Assembly (NCBI GenBank): GCA_033980235.1
Contig: CM067072.1
Span: 17,549,047-17,613,046 of the forward strand
DNA: 64,000 nucleotides
DNA from: Diadema setosum
Lineage: Eukaryota > Echinodermata > Echinoidea > Diadematoida > Diadematidae
Direction of reading: 5' to 3'
Shown here in pieces: positions 24,701 to 36,700 of this stretch. Below the pieces are notes generated by a model. That model worked only from the letters and a program-made list of their open reading frames with translations. It did no database searches and was not told where the DNA came from. Both the position numbers and the translations under genes were made by a program. The first letter of the stretch is position 1. Each line of letters opens with the position of its first letter.

Positions 24701-27700
24701 TGGTTACATCCACGTGCTGCCGTCGCTGGGTATAAGGACCATACATTACTTTGTAATGTCGTTTGTGAAAAAAAAAAGGAAAACAGAAAAAATAAACAAA
24801 ACAAACAAACAATGGATTGAGCAACGGAAAAAATGGACAAGATGATCAAATAGACTAATAAATCAACGTTTTGGACTATACAGCAGTTAACTATACTCTA
24901 TGATTTGAAGAAATAAAAACAACTAAAGTAATAGTAATAATGTCAGCGAGTACTTCAGTACGAATAACGAATGCATATTAGTGAACTCGCCATTATAATC
25001 GTATTTATAGAGGAATTAGAGGTTATTTTTTTTTGTCTTTATTTTTCATTGACAGCAGATATAACTTGCTTTAATATACTTTTGTAATAGTAGACTGTGA
25101 ACTCGCCATCATATTCGTTAAGGAATTGGAGGTTTTTATTTTTTGTCTGTATTTTTTTTTTAATTGACAGCGGATAAACCTTGCTTCAAGATACTTGTAC
25201 AAACTATAATAGTAGACTGTGATATCATTTTGCTGGAATTAGACTCGAGTTAATTTTCCCGTTTTGTGTAGGCGCCTATACACGTGGTTGTCACCAAAAC
25301 ACGAAGGTTTCCGTCTTTTAACCAGAGAAGTGAATTCTAGTGTTCTAGTGTCTTTATCTTTCATGACAGTACACACACTTGCGTCAGGTGAGTTCCTATA
25401 TGGTGCAGTCTTGGACGGTCCGTACGCGATGTGGTTGGTCCCCCGCGAGAAAAGTGCTCACACAATAGGTCCCCCGCGAGAAAGTGCGTATACACAAAAG
25501 GTTCCCCGCGAGAAAACGTTTGGTCCCCCGCGAGATAGTGCCAACACAATGCCCCCCCCCCCCCGAAAGGAAGCGTTTGGTCACCCGCGACAGTGTTCAT
25601 ACACGGTACGCCAAGGGTATGTTAAACGAGAAAAGAACAAAATCCCTTCGTGTCAATAAAAAGCATCAACCCAATTAACGTATTCGTATATAAGAATCGT
25701 TATCTGTCTTTTCTTTTCATTTTCTCATACAAAGACATACCAGCACAGTTTTAAAAGTATGATTGTTGTGAGCCTAGGGAAGTCTTTTTGTGAACCGTAT
25801 TTGCTTGAATCCGACTTAATTTTTTGTTTCGTGTACTTACGATCGTCACAAAAACACGAAGATTACTGTCTTTGTTTGTTTGTTTGTTTGTTTTATTTAA
25901 ACACGGGTAAAAAATACTTGCACTCAGCCGTTAGGCTGTTTTTCAGCAAGTCCGTATGATATACACTGTACAAAAAACATAATGTGGTACAATCAACGTA
26001 TAGGATAATACATAGACAATAATCGGTATAACGAAACAAAAAGATGAGAGAAAAAATACATATATACACAACACTCTTTACAAAACAGTCAGACGGTAGA
26101 ATGCAGTAAGAAGAAAAAAAAAGTCTCGGAAAGGGAGTGATTAAAAAAAAAAGATATTACTCAGAAATAGAAAAACTCATAACTCAAGTAAGAAAACAGA
26201 ATCGATATCCTTCAGAAATTGTGCTAACCTTGAACATTTTCTCGTGGCTTCCGGTAATAATTGATTGAATAATTGAGCTGCTATGTAAACAGTACTACTT
26301 TTGCAGAAATTGGTCTTTGGTTTTGGTAACAATACCTTAAATGCCGAGGTCCTCAGAGTATAATTAGATACTTTTACGTTCACTTGATAAGTCGGAAAAT
26401 CAGGCAAGAGGTTACTAGTATTCAAAACTTTGTAAATAAAAACAACAAGATCTTTTTTCACTTTGGCACTGAGGCAGTCAATAGGCAGCCTCCCATACAA
26501 ATCTCGTCTATTGTGACGACGATCCACTTTCAGAACAGTTCGCAAGGCTCTGTTCTGAAGTATGTGCAGTCTTTTTATGTTTATTGGTGAACTCGCCATT
26601 ATATTCGTCGAGGAATAAGAGTTTTGTTTTTTGTCTTAATTTTTCATTGACAGCAAATAAAACTTACGTTAAATACACTTCTGTAAGAGCAGACTGTAAA
26701 AAAATATATATATATATTTTTTTTTTGCTGGGATCCGAGATGATTTTTCCGTTTTGTGTAGGCGCCTACTCATAATCGTTACCAAAACACGAAAGATTAT
26801 GATAAGTGAATTCGCAATTATAATTTTAGAGGACGAAGAGGTTGTTATGTTCTATAGTGTCTTTATCTTTCAGTGACAGTACACAAACTTGCTTCAGGTG
26901 AGTTCCTATTACGGTGCAGTCTTGGACGGTCCGTACGCGATGTGGTTGGTACCTCGCGAGAAAGCGAATGGTCCCCCGCGAGAAAAGTCCTCACACAATA
27001 GGTCCCCCGCGAGAAAGTGCGTATACACAAAAGGTTTCCCGCGAGAAAATGTTTGGTCCCCCGCGAGATAGTGCCAACACAATGCCCCCCCCCCCCCCCC
27101 CGAAAGGAAGCGTTTGGTCACCCGCGACAGTGTTCATACACGGTACGCCAAGGGCATGTTAAACGAGAAAAGAACAAAATCCCTTCGTGTCAATAAAAAA
27201 CATTAACCCAATTAACGTATTCGTATATAAGAATCGTCATCTGTCTTTTTTCATTTTCTCATACAAAAACATACCAGCACAGTTTTTAAAGTATGATTGT
27301 TATGTGGGAAATCTTTTTGTGAACCGTATTTGCTTGAATCCGACTTATTTTTTGTTTTGTTTTGTTTCATGTACTTATGATCGTCACCAAAACACGAAGA
27401 TTACTGTCTTTAACGTTTATTGGTGAACTCGCCATTATATTCGTCGAGGAATAAGAGTTTTTTGTCTTTATTTTTCATTGACAGCAAATTAAACTTACGT
27501 TAATACAATTTTGTAAGACTGTAAAAAATATCTTTTTTTTTTTTTTTTTTTTTCATGGGATCCGAGACAATTTTTCCGTTTTGTGTAGGCGCCTACTCAT
27601 GATCGTCACCAAAACACGAGAGATTATGATTAGTGAATTCGCAATTATAATTTTAGAGGACAAAGAGGTTGTTATGTTCTAGTGCCTTTATCTTTCAGTG

Positions 27701-30700
27701 ACAGTACACAAACTTGCTTAAGGTGAGTTCCTATACGATGCAGTCTTGGACGGTCCGCACGCGATGTGGTTGGTCCCTCGCGAGAAAGCGAATGGTCCCC
27801 CGCGAGAAAAGTGCTGACACAATAGGTCCCCCGCGAGAAAGTGCATATATACACAAAAGGTTCCCCGCGAGAAAACGTTTGGTCCCCCGCGAGAAAGTGC
27901 GAACACAATGCCCCCACGCCCCCTCCTGCCAGAATTAGCGTTTTGTTCCCCGCGAGAACGTTCATAGACTGATTCGTCTCGCGAGGGGCATGGTGAACGA
28001 GAAAATTCTTTTCATGTCAATAAACTGCATCAACCCAAATAAAATATTCGCATCATCTGTCATATTTCTCATATAAAAAAAAATATCATTAGTATTAATC
28101 CGAACATATAAAAAAAAAATCGTCTTCTCGGTCATAGATAGCTGTGATATCATTTTCTTGATTCCCAAGTTATGTGTCATGATCGTCGCCAAAACACGAA
28201 GGATGGTGTCTTCTAAGTCAGTTAGTGAACTGGCAATATTCTGAGAGTAATAAAAGTTGATATGCTTCGTTATTTTTTCATCGATAACACAGACTTGATA
28301 CCTTACTCTGCCATTATTACTGAAAACGCGAGAGTTTTTGCGTGGAGTCCACCAAGATTTGCGAAAGAAAAATGCATTTTTTTTTTATTTGTTTTCGTTT
28401 TCCTTTTGTCTACACAATGCATTACATGCCAGTGACATTTCATGGAAGCTTCATACCACAAATATATCTATTTTACAGTGATATTTTCTTGTTAATGGAC
28501 ACGTGGACTTCAAGACATCCCTATATTCCTTTGTCCCTCGTGAGAGGAGGTGTGTGTACCAACTGGTCTTCATCGAGTGGCAGGTGAACGTGGAGAATAT
28601 TAGAACCTGCTTGTCCTGAAAATAATCGAATGCGGTAAACAGTTGTACATTGTATTACGTTAGATATGGAGAAATCATTTAGGTCTTTTTGGCGAGGGAA
28701 AAAAAAAAAAAAAAAAACAAACCCGAAACCACTCACGAACGAATGTTGATAGCCAAAACTTTGAAAAGTAATAAGCAGCTTTGATGAGCGTGAAATTCAT
28801 TGTCATGATTTTGCTGTCTAACCGGCTGGTGGCTTCATCACATAGGACTTACTCGTACGTATTCTATACGAGACCTTTCATGTATTTTTGTGATTGCATG
28901 TTTAGTCCAGCGATTAATCAACCCTTTTCATTGTCCAGGGAACAAATAAAATTATTCGAACAAGTACAGTGTACACTATAATCGACTGTTCGATATTTCC
29001 TACCATGCACCAAAAGAAAGGCTATCTAGAATCATCTTTGCAATGATCAACCCAGAGGAAGTTCTTTGATAGATATTTCCATGTTATTTACACGCTGTTT
29101 AATTACAGAATCCAGGGCGCGCATTCTTTCGTCTGGCACGCACCTGGGTGTGGCACCTGGTTTTGTGGAAATTTCCACGGGGGAGATGGGTGGGGTGTCA
29201 AGTTTCTTCGGTTCGAAGAGACCGCATAATAGTACTAGTATACAATCTCTTCACTTCTATTTACTGTCGTTTGTTTATTTTCCCCTTATTTTTTTGCTGA
29301 TAATGAACCTTAGATATAACTTTACGAAAGTTGTTACACGTGGTTCGTTTGGTGAACAACAATATTTGCGATGATGCTGCATAAGGTAAGTACAATGATC
29401 AGCTCACTGCATGCAGTACAATATTGTACTCGTTAGAATATCCTCGCCTTGGCATTAGTTTTGACACGGAGCTAATCTTTGACGGCGCGTCCCTCTCCAC
29501 AAGCGCGCGCAACCGATCGGAAATTTACAAGCTTCCGAACGCAGGCAGGCAAAATTGCCACCAGTACTGGTTCATCCAAATCAACATGAACTACACTGTT
29601 TCTGGCCTCCGAACTCGATCTTTTTTCACAATTACCGCGGGTAGAAGTATGTTGGTGAAGTCACCACGCAGCTATAGCAACAGCAGGTTGTACAGCAGGC
29701 AGTACGGTGCACGCTCAGCTAGCCAGCGTAGCAATGAGACAAGCGATCAGCGATCTGCCTTTTCATGATCGATTACACTGTAATACATTTAGCAATCGAT
29801 CGCGTGTGGATAAAAATCTCGCGGAAGCCTTGTGTGCGCCCGACCGTGGTGTCTCGCGGGGGACCGTGGTCCCCCGCGGGAAACTGTCCACTTTCTTTCG
29901 AGCAATACTGTATATCATGAGGAAATTTGTGTGTTGAAACGCCTGTCACTGCTTGCAGTGATTGTCAGCAGTGTAGTGGAGTGTTTCTGTCTTCCATGAT
30001 AATCTGTAGAGTAGTACTGGGTGAAAAACAATAACACAACATCAGATGGTTCCAAGTTCAACTCTCAGAAAGGAATCGACGTTGATATAATTAAAAGACT
30101 AAAAATAAATCCTTGAAGAAATACTGTGTTACAAAAGTTTGGCATATTCTTGCCATTATTGAGTCTTACTGAGAGTCCTGCCGTTATTTTTATTATCATT
30201 GTTGTTATCCATCACTTTTCTTATACACTTACATATTTCTGAGATGCACAAATATTTAATGAACCATTGTAATTCCCTTCTCCTGGTTGATGCCAAAATT
30301 TCCTTCAGATATACCTTGTCTTTTACTGTTTGATATAAATAATTATTCATTCTGAGTGAATAAATTTGGATATTGAATCTATACAATAGCAGAATACATG
30401 CTGATTAACCCTATTCTAACTGGGCTATTTGAGACCAAGTTTTTACTGGGGGGGGGGGGGGTCAATTTGACCCCCCCTTCAGATCTCGGCCGATCGCCGC
30501 GATCGCCGCAAAATTTTGCCTGTACATAGAGCCGGATGTCAACTACAAGACTATGTGGTCATACAATAGAAAAAAATTGATTTTATATTTTTTAATAAAT
30601 TAATTATGCAAATTAACGCATGAAATCATATTTTCACCTATAACTCCATTAAAAAGATTGAAGGATTGCTAAATTTTTGTGTCAGAGTTCCTCAAGACAT

Positions 30701-33700
30701 ATAGAACAATTTTATTATAAAAAAAAGTGCAATCAAAGTCACTTTCTTTTGTTTTTTATTGTTTTGTTAATTTCTTATGTATTTTATTGTTTTTTCGACC
30801 TTTTGTTTTCTATTGTTTTTTTGCCAAAATTTGTTGCAGGCACTTTTCCAAGCTGATCTACATTAGAATTGATTAATTTCAATGGTTAAAAGTTGAAATA
30901 ATCTAATTCATATCAATTAAACAAAAAAACACAATTTGCATTGGATTTGCACACAAAATCATGAATTTGAGCTGTTTTTGGGTTGACATGCATATGCAAA
31001 ACATTGCGTAACTTCAGAACGGTGTACCCGGACGTCGCAAATTTGGTCTCAAAATATGCGGGAGACTTCAATGAAAAAAGTCACAAAACGCCGCAGCAAA
31101 ACCTTTGCGCGTTGCGGAATCGTGGCGCGAAATGTCGAGGGGGGGGGGGTCAATTTGACCCCCCCCCCCCCCCCCCCCCCAGTTAGAATAGGGTTAAGAC
31201 ACATTTGAACACACATATATAATATAATATGCACAATAGAAATAGGACTGAGGTAGTGAGAAAAACTAAGCCAATGTAGTGGAAATTGGTGTGCTGTGTG
31301 TCTGGCTGCATGAGGACCTACCTAGCTTGGAGTGTCTCAGCCTGGTCTAGTGCATCACTAATGTCAGTTCTAATCTCTCTCACATGGAGCAGTCTTCCCC
31401 CGGAAAGCCCGCATCATCTCCATCCTCATCGTCGAATGCAGAACTTTCCAGAGAGGTAGATTGTTGTACCCCGCTGCTCCACAGAGCAGGGTCATTCTCT
31501 CTTTTTTTTTATGCACTTTGACTGCATTCAGCCTGTTGTTCGACTAACCCACCGCCCCTCCCCCCCCCCCCCCCAATGTTTGCATTGAAGTTTTTGAGTT
31601 TATGAGTTACTCTCACATGCTAACGCAAGTGCTGTATTCACACATGTAAGACAGCTACATGTACTTAAAGGTAACCTTTTCATCACATTTTTCACAAGTT
31701 ATTAACTTGCCTCAGCAAAAGTGACAGCATTAATGAATGATGATGCATATTGGGTATACACAGAAGTTGTTGATTTTTTTTCTTTTTTTTTTCTTTTTAT
31801 AGGATGTGAGGACTTAAAGTATAATGAATTCATGCCCAATTGCTTGGTAATCTGTTCCTTAACGTTATTGCACAATGCCATTTATTTCAGTTGTAGAATC
31901 TTAACCTCCACAATGTTGTCATCACTTGTGGTGAGATGTGCAAACATTATAAGCCTTGTTTTCATTACCAGAAGGAATAACTCACTTTGATGAAGCTATA
32001 TATTTAATATTGTGAATGAGATGATAAAAGTAATTTGGTTTGTGATGTTTGTCATTCGCAAATCAAAACTTACTTCACAAGATTCTTGCAATACTGAAAA
32101 CAAAAATCATCATTAGGTGTAATTGGCAAATACACAAAGACAGACCACTAACAAAATAATAATTTCATTCAGTTTGTCGTGAATTTGCATGTGTGTTATT
32201 GCTTATCAATTCCTCAAATTACAAGTGTCGTAGATGTGATGTTATGTCAACTTGTGAATTCCTCCCAAATTTCCACCGAACATTGTTGCCTTTGTCTATT
32301 GTGTTCCATTGGAAATGTAGCTACATATTAATTACTCCTACAGTTTCGTAGAGTGTGCTAGGCAGTTTGAATTTGACAGGAAGTTGATATGATATGATGA
32401 AAAGAGTGAGGTTGTAGGTGACCGGCAGGGAAGATTATAATACAGTATTCCATGCTAGAAGTGGAGTAGGCCTTGTTTGAAATGTAACATGCAGACTGGA
32501 ACAAGTTCATTATACATGACAAGAAAATCATGAAGGATATGTTCTGTAGTCTGAAGGCAATCTTACAAGTACTTGTACTGCTAAAGAGGTCCCTCAAAAC
32601 AGGATGAACTGAACTTCGGGAAGTATTTTCAACTCACAGCCAATGAAAGAGTGATTTGTCTTGTGATAGAGTGTTGTTATTTGATTTTTGTTTCAATTTA
32701 GCTTTGCATATATGATTAGAGTGATACACATGTAGGGAAATGTCCAAGTTTAGACCAGAGAGATACAAGATCTATTTATTTGAAGGGAATAGAATTGCTA
32801 TGAAAGAAAGACAATTTAGTAGAATTTTCAGTTTTGTTTTCAAATCGTTGATCAGATTTTTATTTCCTGTAAGTGGCTATGTGACACATTATAGCTTTTC
32901 TGGATAGAGAAATGAACGCATTTCAGACTTAACATTTTACATAGAAGGTGCAAACGCAAAAATCTGTTAAACTAAGTTAATATACCTGTATTTCTATCAG
33001 GTCACATTTGAAGTGAGTCTACTGTGAAGATGATTGGGATCAATGCTGAGAGTGAAGCGACATGCTAGATCATGAGAGATAGGAATGATAAGAAATCAGG
33101 TTTGAGTGATTGAAGTCATTGCCTGGAGCATCAAGGATTGAAACTGCTTCATTGATCTGCAGCAGGGTGACAGCAAATTCTTGAAATTAACTGTGTGTGT
33201 TGTGTATTTGATGTGAAAGTCCACTTAACTGCTCACCATCTTCTTACGTCTTTTCATGACACAGATTTCAGTCCTGTGTGTGGCTGTGCTGTCGTGATTT
33301 TTATAAAACATATACTCGCGAGAGGCAAACTTTGCTGAATTAATTTTGGTTCTGGAATTAAAGTTATGAAATGTTGAGTCAGTGATAGCTATCTTTTGGT
33401 GTTGTCTACATTGATGGGTGTGTCCGGGATACGCTTATGTAATATGGCTGTATGTACCCCTGTGGGCTCTTCAGTGGTAGCAATGTGCTCTCCTAGAGAA
33501 CTCTTTAATGTGCATTGTGCTGCTTATCAACAAAACTGAATTTTGTGCACTGTGTTTCTTATCAGCAAAACTAAATCTTGTACACTGCATAAATATGCTG
33601 TTGTTAGATTGGAAATAAGTAGATAGAAACAGTTCAGTGCACTTTTGTGATGGTAGAGAAGTCATTTCATATGAATATTAGTCTGAGTCGCAGACTTCGT

Positions 33701-36700
33701 TTCCCAGTGGACTCCCAAACCTGCCCTTGATATGATTTGATATAATCATTTATCTTTTACAGTCTGCTTTTGTTTTTGAATTCAGTGTTGATTTTGATAT
33801 ACCATGAAGGCTATTTACCAATGATCAAAATGTTTATTTCCTGTAAAATAACTTTCTCCAATAGCACATTTGACCCCCCCCCCCCCATTGTCATATAACT
33901 TTATTATAGTCCTAGGACTGCATGGCAATTCCTTTCTTGTTCAATGTTACATGCCTTGTCAAAATAAAGTGGCATTGAGTAGAGTGGCTATACACCTTTG
34001 GCTCTTGGGTCTTTTAGAAGTCACAACACATTGCTGTGATGCATTGTGGGAATATCCTGTTGCAGTGTGTCCAGCTACTGTGCACATTGCCACATTTAGG
34101 TTAAAAGAAAGAAAAAAAAAAAGTGCCACTTTTCCCTTACAGTGCCAAGGTGCCACACAGTGCCATGTTTGAATAAAACTATGGACAACATTTTTAGGGG
34201 GATTTCAATACTAATTTTCTGTGAAGGTACAGAAAATTCGCCATATGTCAATACAGTAGAAACCTTATTTAGCAACAGAAGATTATTTACTCATTCAACA
34301 GGAAACATTATCATGAGAACATACTGATTGAAATCTTTGAAGTGCTTCATTTTGCAATATAATGTTATATGTGCATACCTATTTGACAAGGATTTCATGA
34401 GATTCAACGAGCACCCAGATTCTCTGATGAGCGAGATGTGTTCTTTGACATTATTGTAGCAACATGGGACACAGCTCCATCTTTGGATTAGTGAGCTTGA
34501 TGGTGTAATTGAATATTCATAGATTATTTCATGAGCTGCTTGAATGAGTTTATATCACATAAACTAAATCTTAAAATTTTATAGTATTGTTACAAGATAC
34601 CATTGTATATTGGGAAGATCAAATGTGAAAAATATTTCTTATTCACATTAATGGAAATCATTTTCCAAAGTAATTGTAAACACATTGTTAGCTATCATGA
34701 CTAGATACTGCTATTGATATGATTTTCATTTATGGCTGCATATAGCAGAAACAGTAGCATGTTGACATGGTTAACTAATGCTAATGTTCATATTTCTCTC
34801 ACCCAATTGCATTATATCCCCATTTTACTCCCATTTATATATATATTTGTATATATATAGCCTATGATAATCCTGTTTCAATTTTCCTCTCCCTGTTCTC
34901 CCCCTCCCTCTCCCAATGTGATGCCGCTGTATATACCTCCCTTCCTCTCCATTCATACCAAACATACAGTTTGTGAGTATGACTCAGATTTCTTCCATAG
35001 ATTGCTTTTGCTTCAGGGTGAAAGGTCATTCTTCAATCTGCGTGTTGCTAGGCGTTGCCATGCTCAGTGTGAAATTAACATCTGCTGTGGCATCCATCTA
35101 AAGCTCTGGTAGACAATACATATACAGGCAGGCAACTTCTTTCACTATAAAATGACAATTTTGCATAAACTTCTGATTCTAATAATTCACCCGACGCATT
35201 GATGCCTCTGATAAAGGCAGTTATATTCATCAGAATTCTCCAGTACACCCCTTCTCTTAATGTTCATGTAGCAGTGAACAGGACATTGTGTGTGTTCATT
35301 TCACTCATGTACATACATATGTATGTAATTGTGCGGTGTGGGTCAAAGTATAACTCCTGTTATTGAGACTAAACTAATTCCCAGTAGATATTTGTCGAGC
35401 ATACCTACACCATTGATCTCTATCGGAAGCACCTGGATATCTCATAGGCCAATCACTTTGAAGCCACCTCGCCGCCATCTTGCCACGCATATGGCCCATG
35501 CACTTTTGTATGGAGCTCACAGCATCACCTGATCTTGATGACAGTCTCTGCTGGAAAATGCATGCCTGTCCCCATAGAGTGTGCATGGTAACATGGCGGC
35601 ACGACAGCTTCAACTGTTTGTGCAATGTGAATGGGCCAATGAGATATCTAGATACCAGGTACTTCTTACAGAGATCAGTGATCAACACTGTACCTGTTTT
35701 TCTCTCCTATGTCATCGTACAGCCTTGTGTTAGATGCAGTCAAGTGTCTGTTTACATGTAAACTCCTCATCTATCTGTCTCCCTCTCAATGACTTGTGTT
35801 AAATTCCCTCTCTGTTACGCTTGTCAGAAAACTGCAGTTTGTATGTCTCACATGTTTCCTGCTTGAAGTGAGTGCAGAATCGTTCTTGCCTGCTAAACAC
35901 GTCTGTCCTCCCGACTGTCGGTCGGTCTGTTTGTTTATCTGTCATTCTCATGTGATCTGTCTTCACATTCACTCTTTCACCACTCTGTGACTTGTAGTCC
36001 TACTTGACTATGCCTGTCGAAACTGAATGTGATATGCATTGTTCCCTTTACATTGAATAGTAGTAGTCATATAATATGGAACTGGATATGAAAACCTAAC
36101 TATGCGCAAGTTTGTGAATGTGTTATGTCGTGTAACTGGCCACAAAACTATGTGTAGTTGCTTGACTTTGATGAATCTTGAAATTTATGACAGCATGGTC
36201 CGTGTCAGCATTTGTGTGCCTGTCAAAGATTCTCTCGCCCATAATTCACCAGTGGTTACATCCCAAAGACTGCTTGCACGCCATGCATGCTGTTTGTCTG
36301 TTTGTCTGTAGGCACGCCACAATGTCTACACAATTCATGTTGTGTGATCTCTTCAGCTCTGTTGACGTTGCCCCACTTCAGTCAGCCAACGATTTCTCTT
36401 GTCTCTGATGTCCCACGCTGTGACTCAGAGCTACTCACGATGTACCATATATGCCATATATTTTGAGGGGTTTTAATGTTTGCGAATTTTGCAAGTCAGG
36501 CGCTATTCGCAAATTTAACGACACATGAAAATATTAACTCGATCCAGACATGAAGTGATGTGTATGCACGCATCTCTCCATCCATTGCTGTACTCCACGA
36601 TTGCAAATTTTAATCACTTGCAAAATTGTCTGGAAGTCTTGATTACCAAAAAATCAGCCTCACTAAATATATGGCCTATACAGTATACCAAGTACTTTTC

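Larger units (their letters stand above)
24979..28230 (+). repeat. Tandem array of about 0.84-kb units
   Basis: GTGAACTCGCCATTATATTC-type starts occur at about 25098, 26586 and 27423 (837 bp between the last two), with partial units before 25098 and after 28220. Each unit has TTTTGTGTAGGCGCCTA, then AGTGACAGTACACAAACTTG, then TGCAGTCTTGGACGGTCCG, then a short array of CCCCGCGAGAAAG words, then AATCCCTTCGTGTCAATAAA. The unit starting at 25098 is interrupted near its end by a LINE. No unit looks protein-coding. Confidence 0.85.
19459..29910. mobile_element. Giant (10.45-kb) terminal-inverted-repeat element with TA flanks
   Basis: A 26-bp sequence beginning CAGTATTGCTCGAAAG (19459-19484) recurs perfectly inverted at 29885-29910. 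TA lies immediately outside both ends. The similarity continues subterminally: TCCCGCGGGGGACCAC follows at both ends, and a block containing TTTTGCCTGCCTGCGTTCGG at 19755-19796 is matched inverted at 29514-29554. This implies degenerate termini of some 350-400 bp. The interior holds satellites, hairpins, duplicated segments and a nested LINE, but no frame that looks like a transposase. TA flanks fit the Tc1/mariner group, though 10 kb is far above its usual size. It could also be two related short elements trapping DNA between them. Confidence 0.65.

Noticed and set aside
25264..25659. A 131-codon frame and its relatives at 26914 and 27714 with VPREK and GPPRE repeats.
   Set aside because: The repeats arise from translating the CCCCGCGAGAAAG minisatellite, frames shift between units, and several frames are open on both strands.
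25437..27960. Regularly spaced repeats that could be read as a CRISPR-like array.
   Set aside because: The spacing is 27-36 bp with similar spacers in all three clusters, the clusters are parts of a tandem 0.84-kb unit, and the DNA is animal. It is a minisatellite.
29424..29768. A 114-codon frame inside the giant element, considered as a transposase fragment.
   Set aside because: It overlaps the inverted subterminal repeat, has no DDE-like motif and no counterpart with coding signature at the other end.
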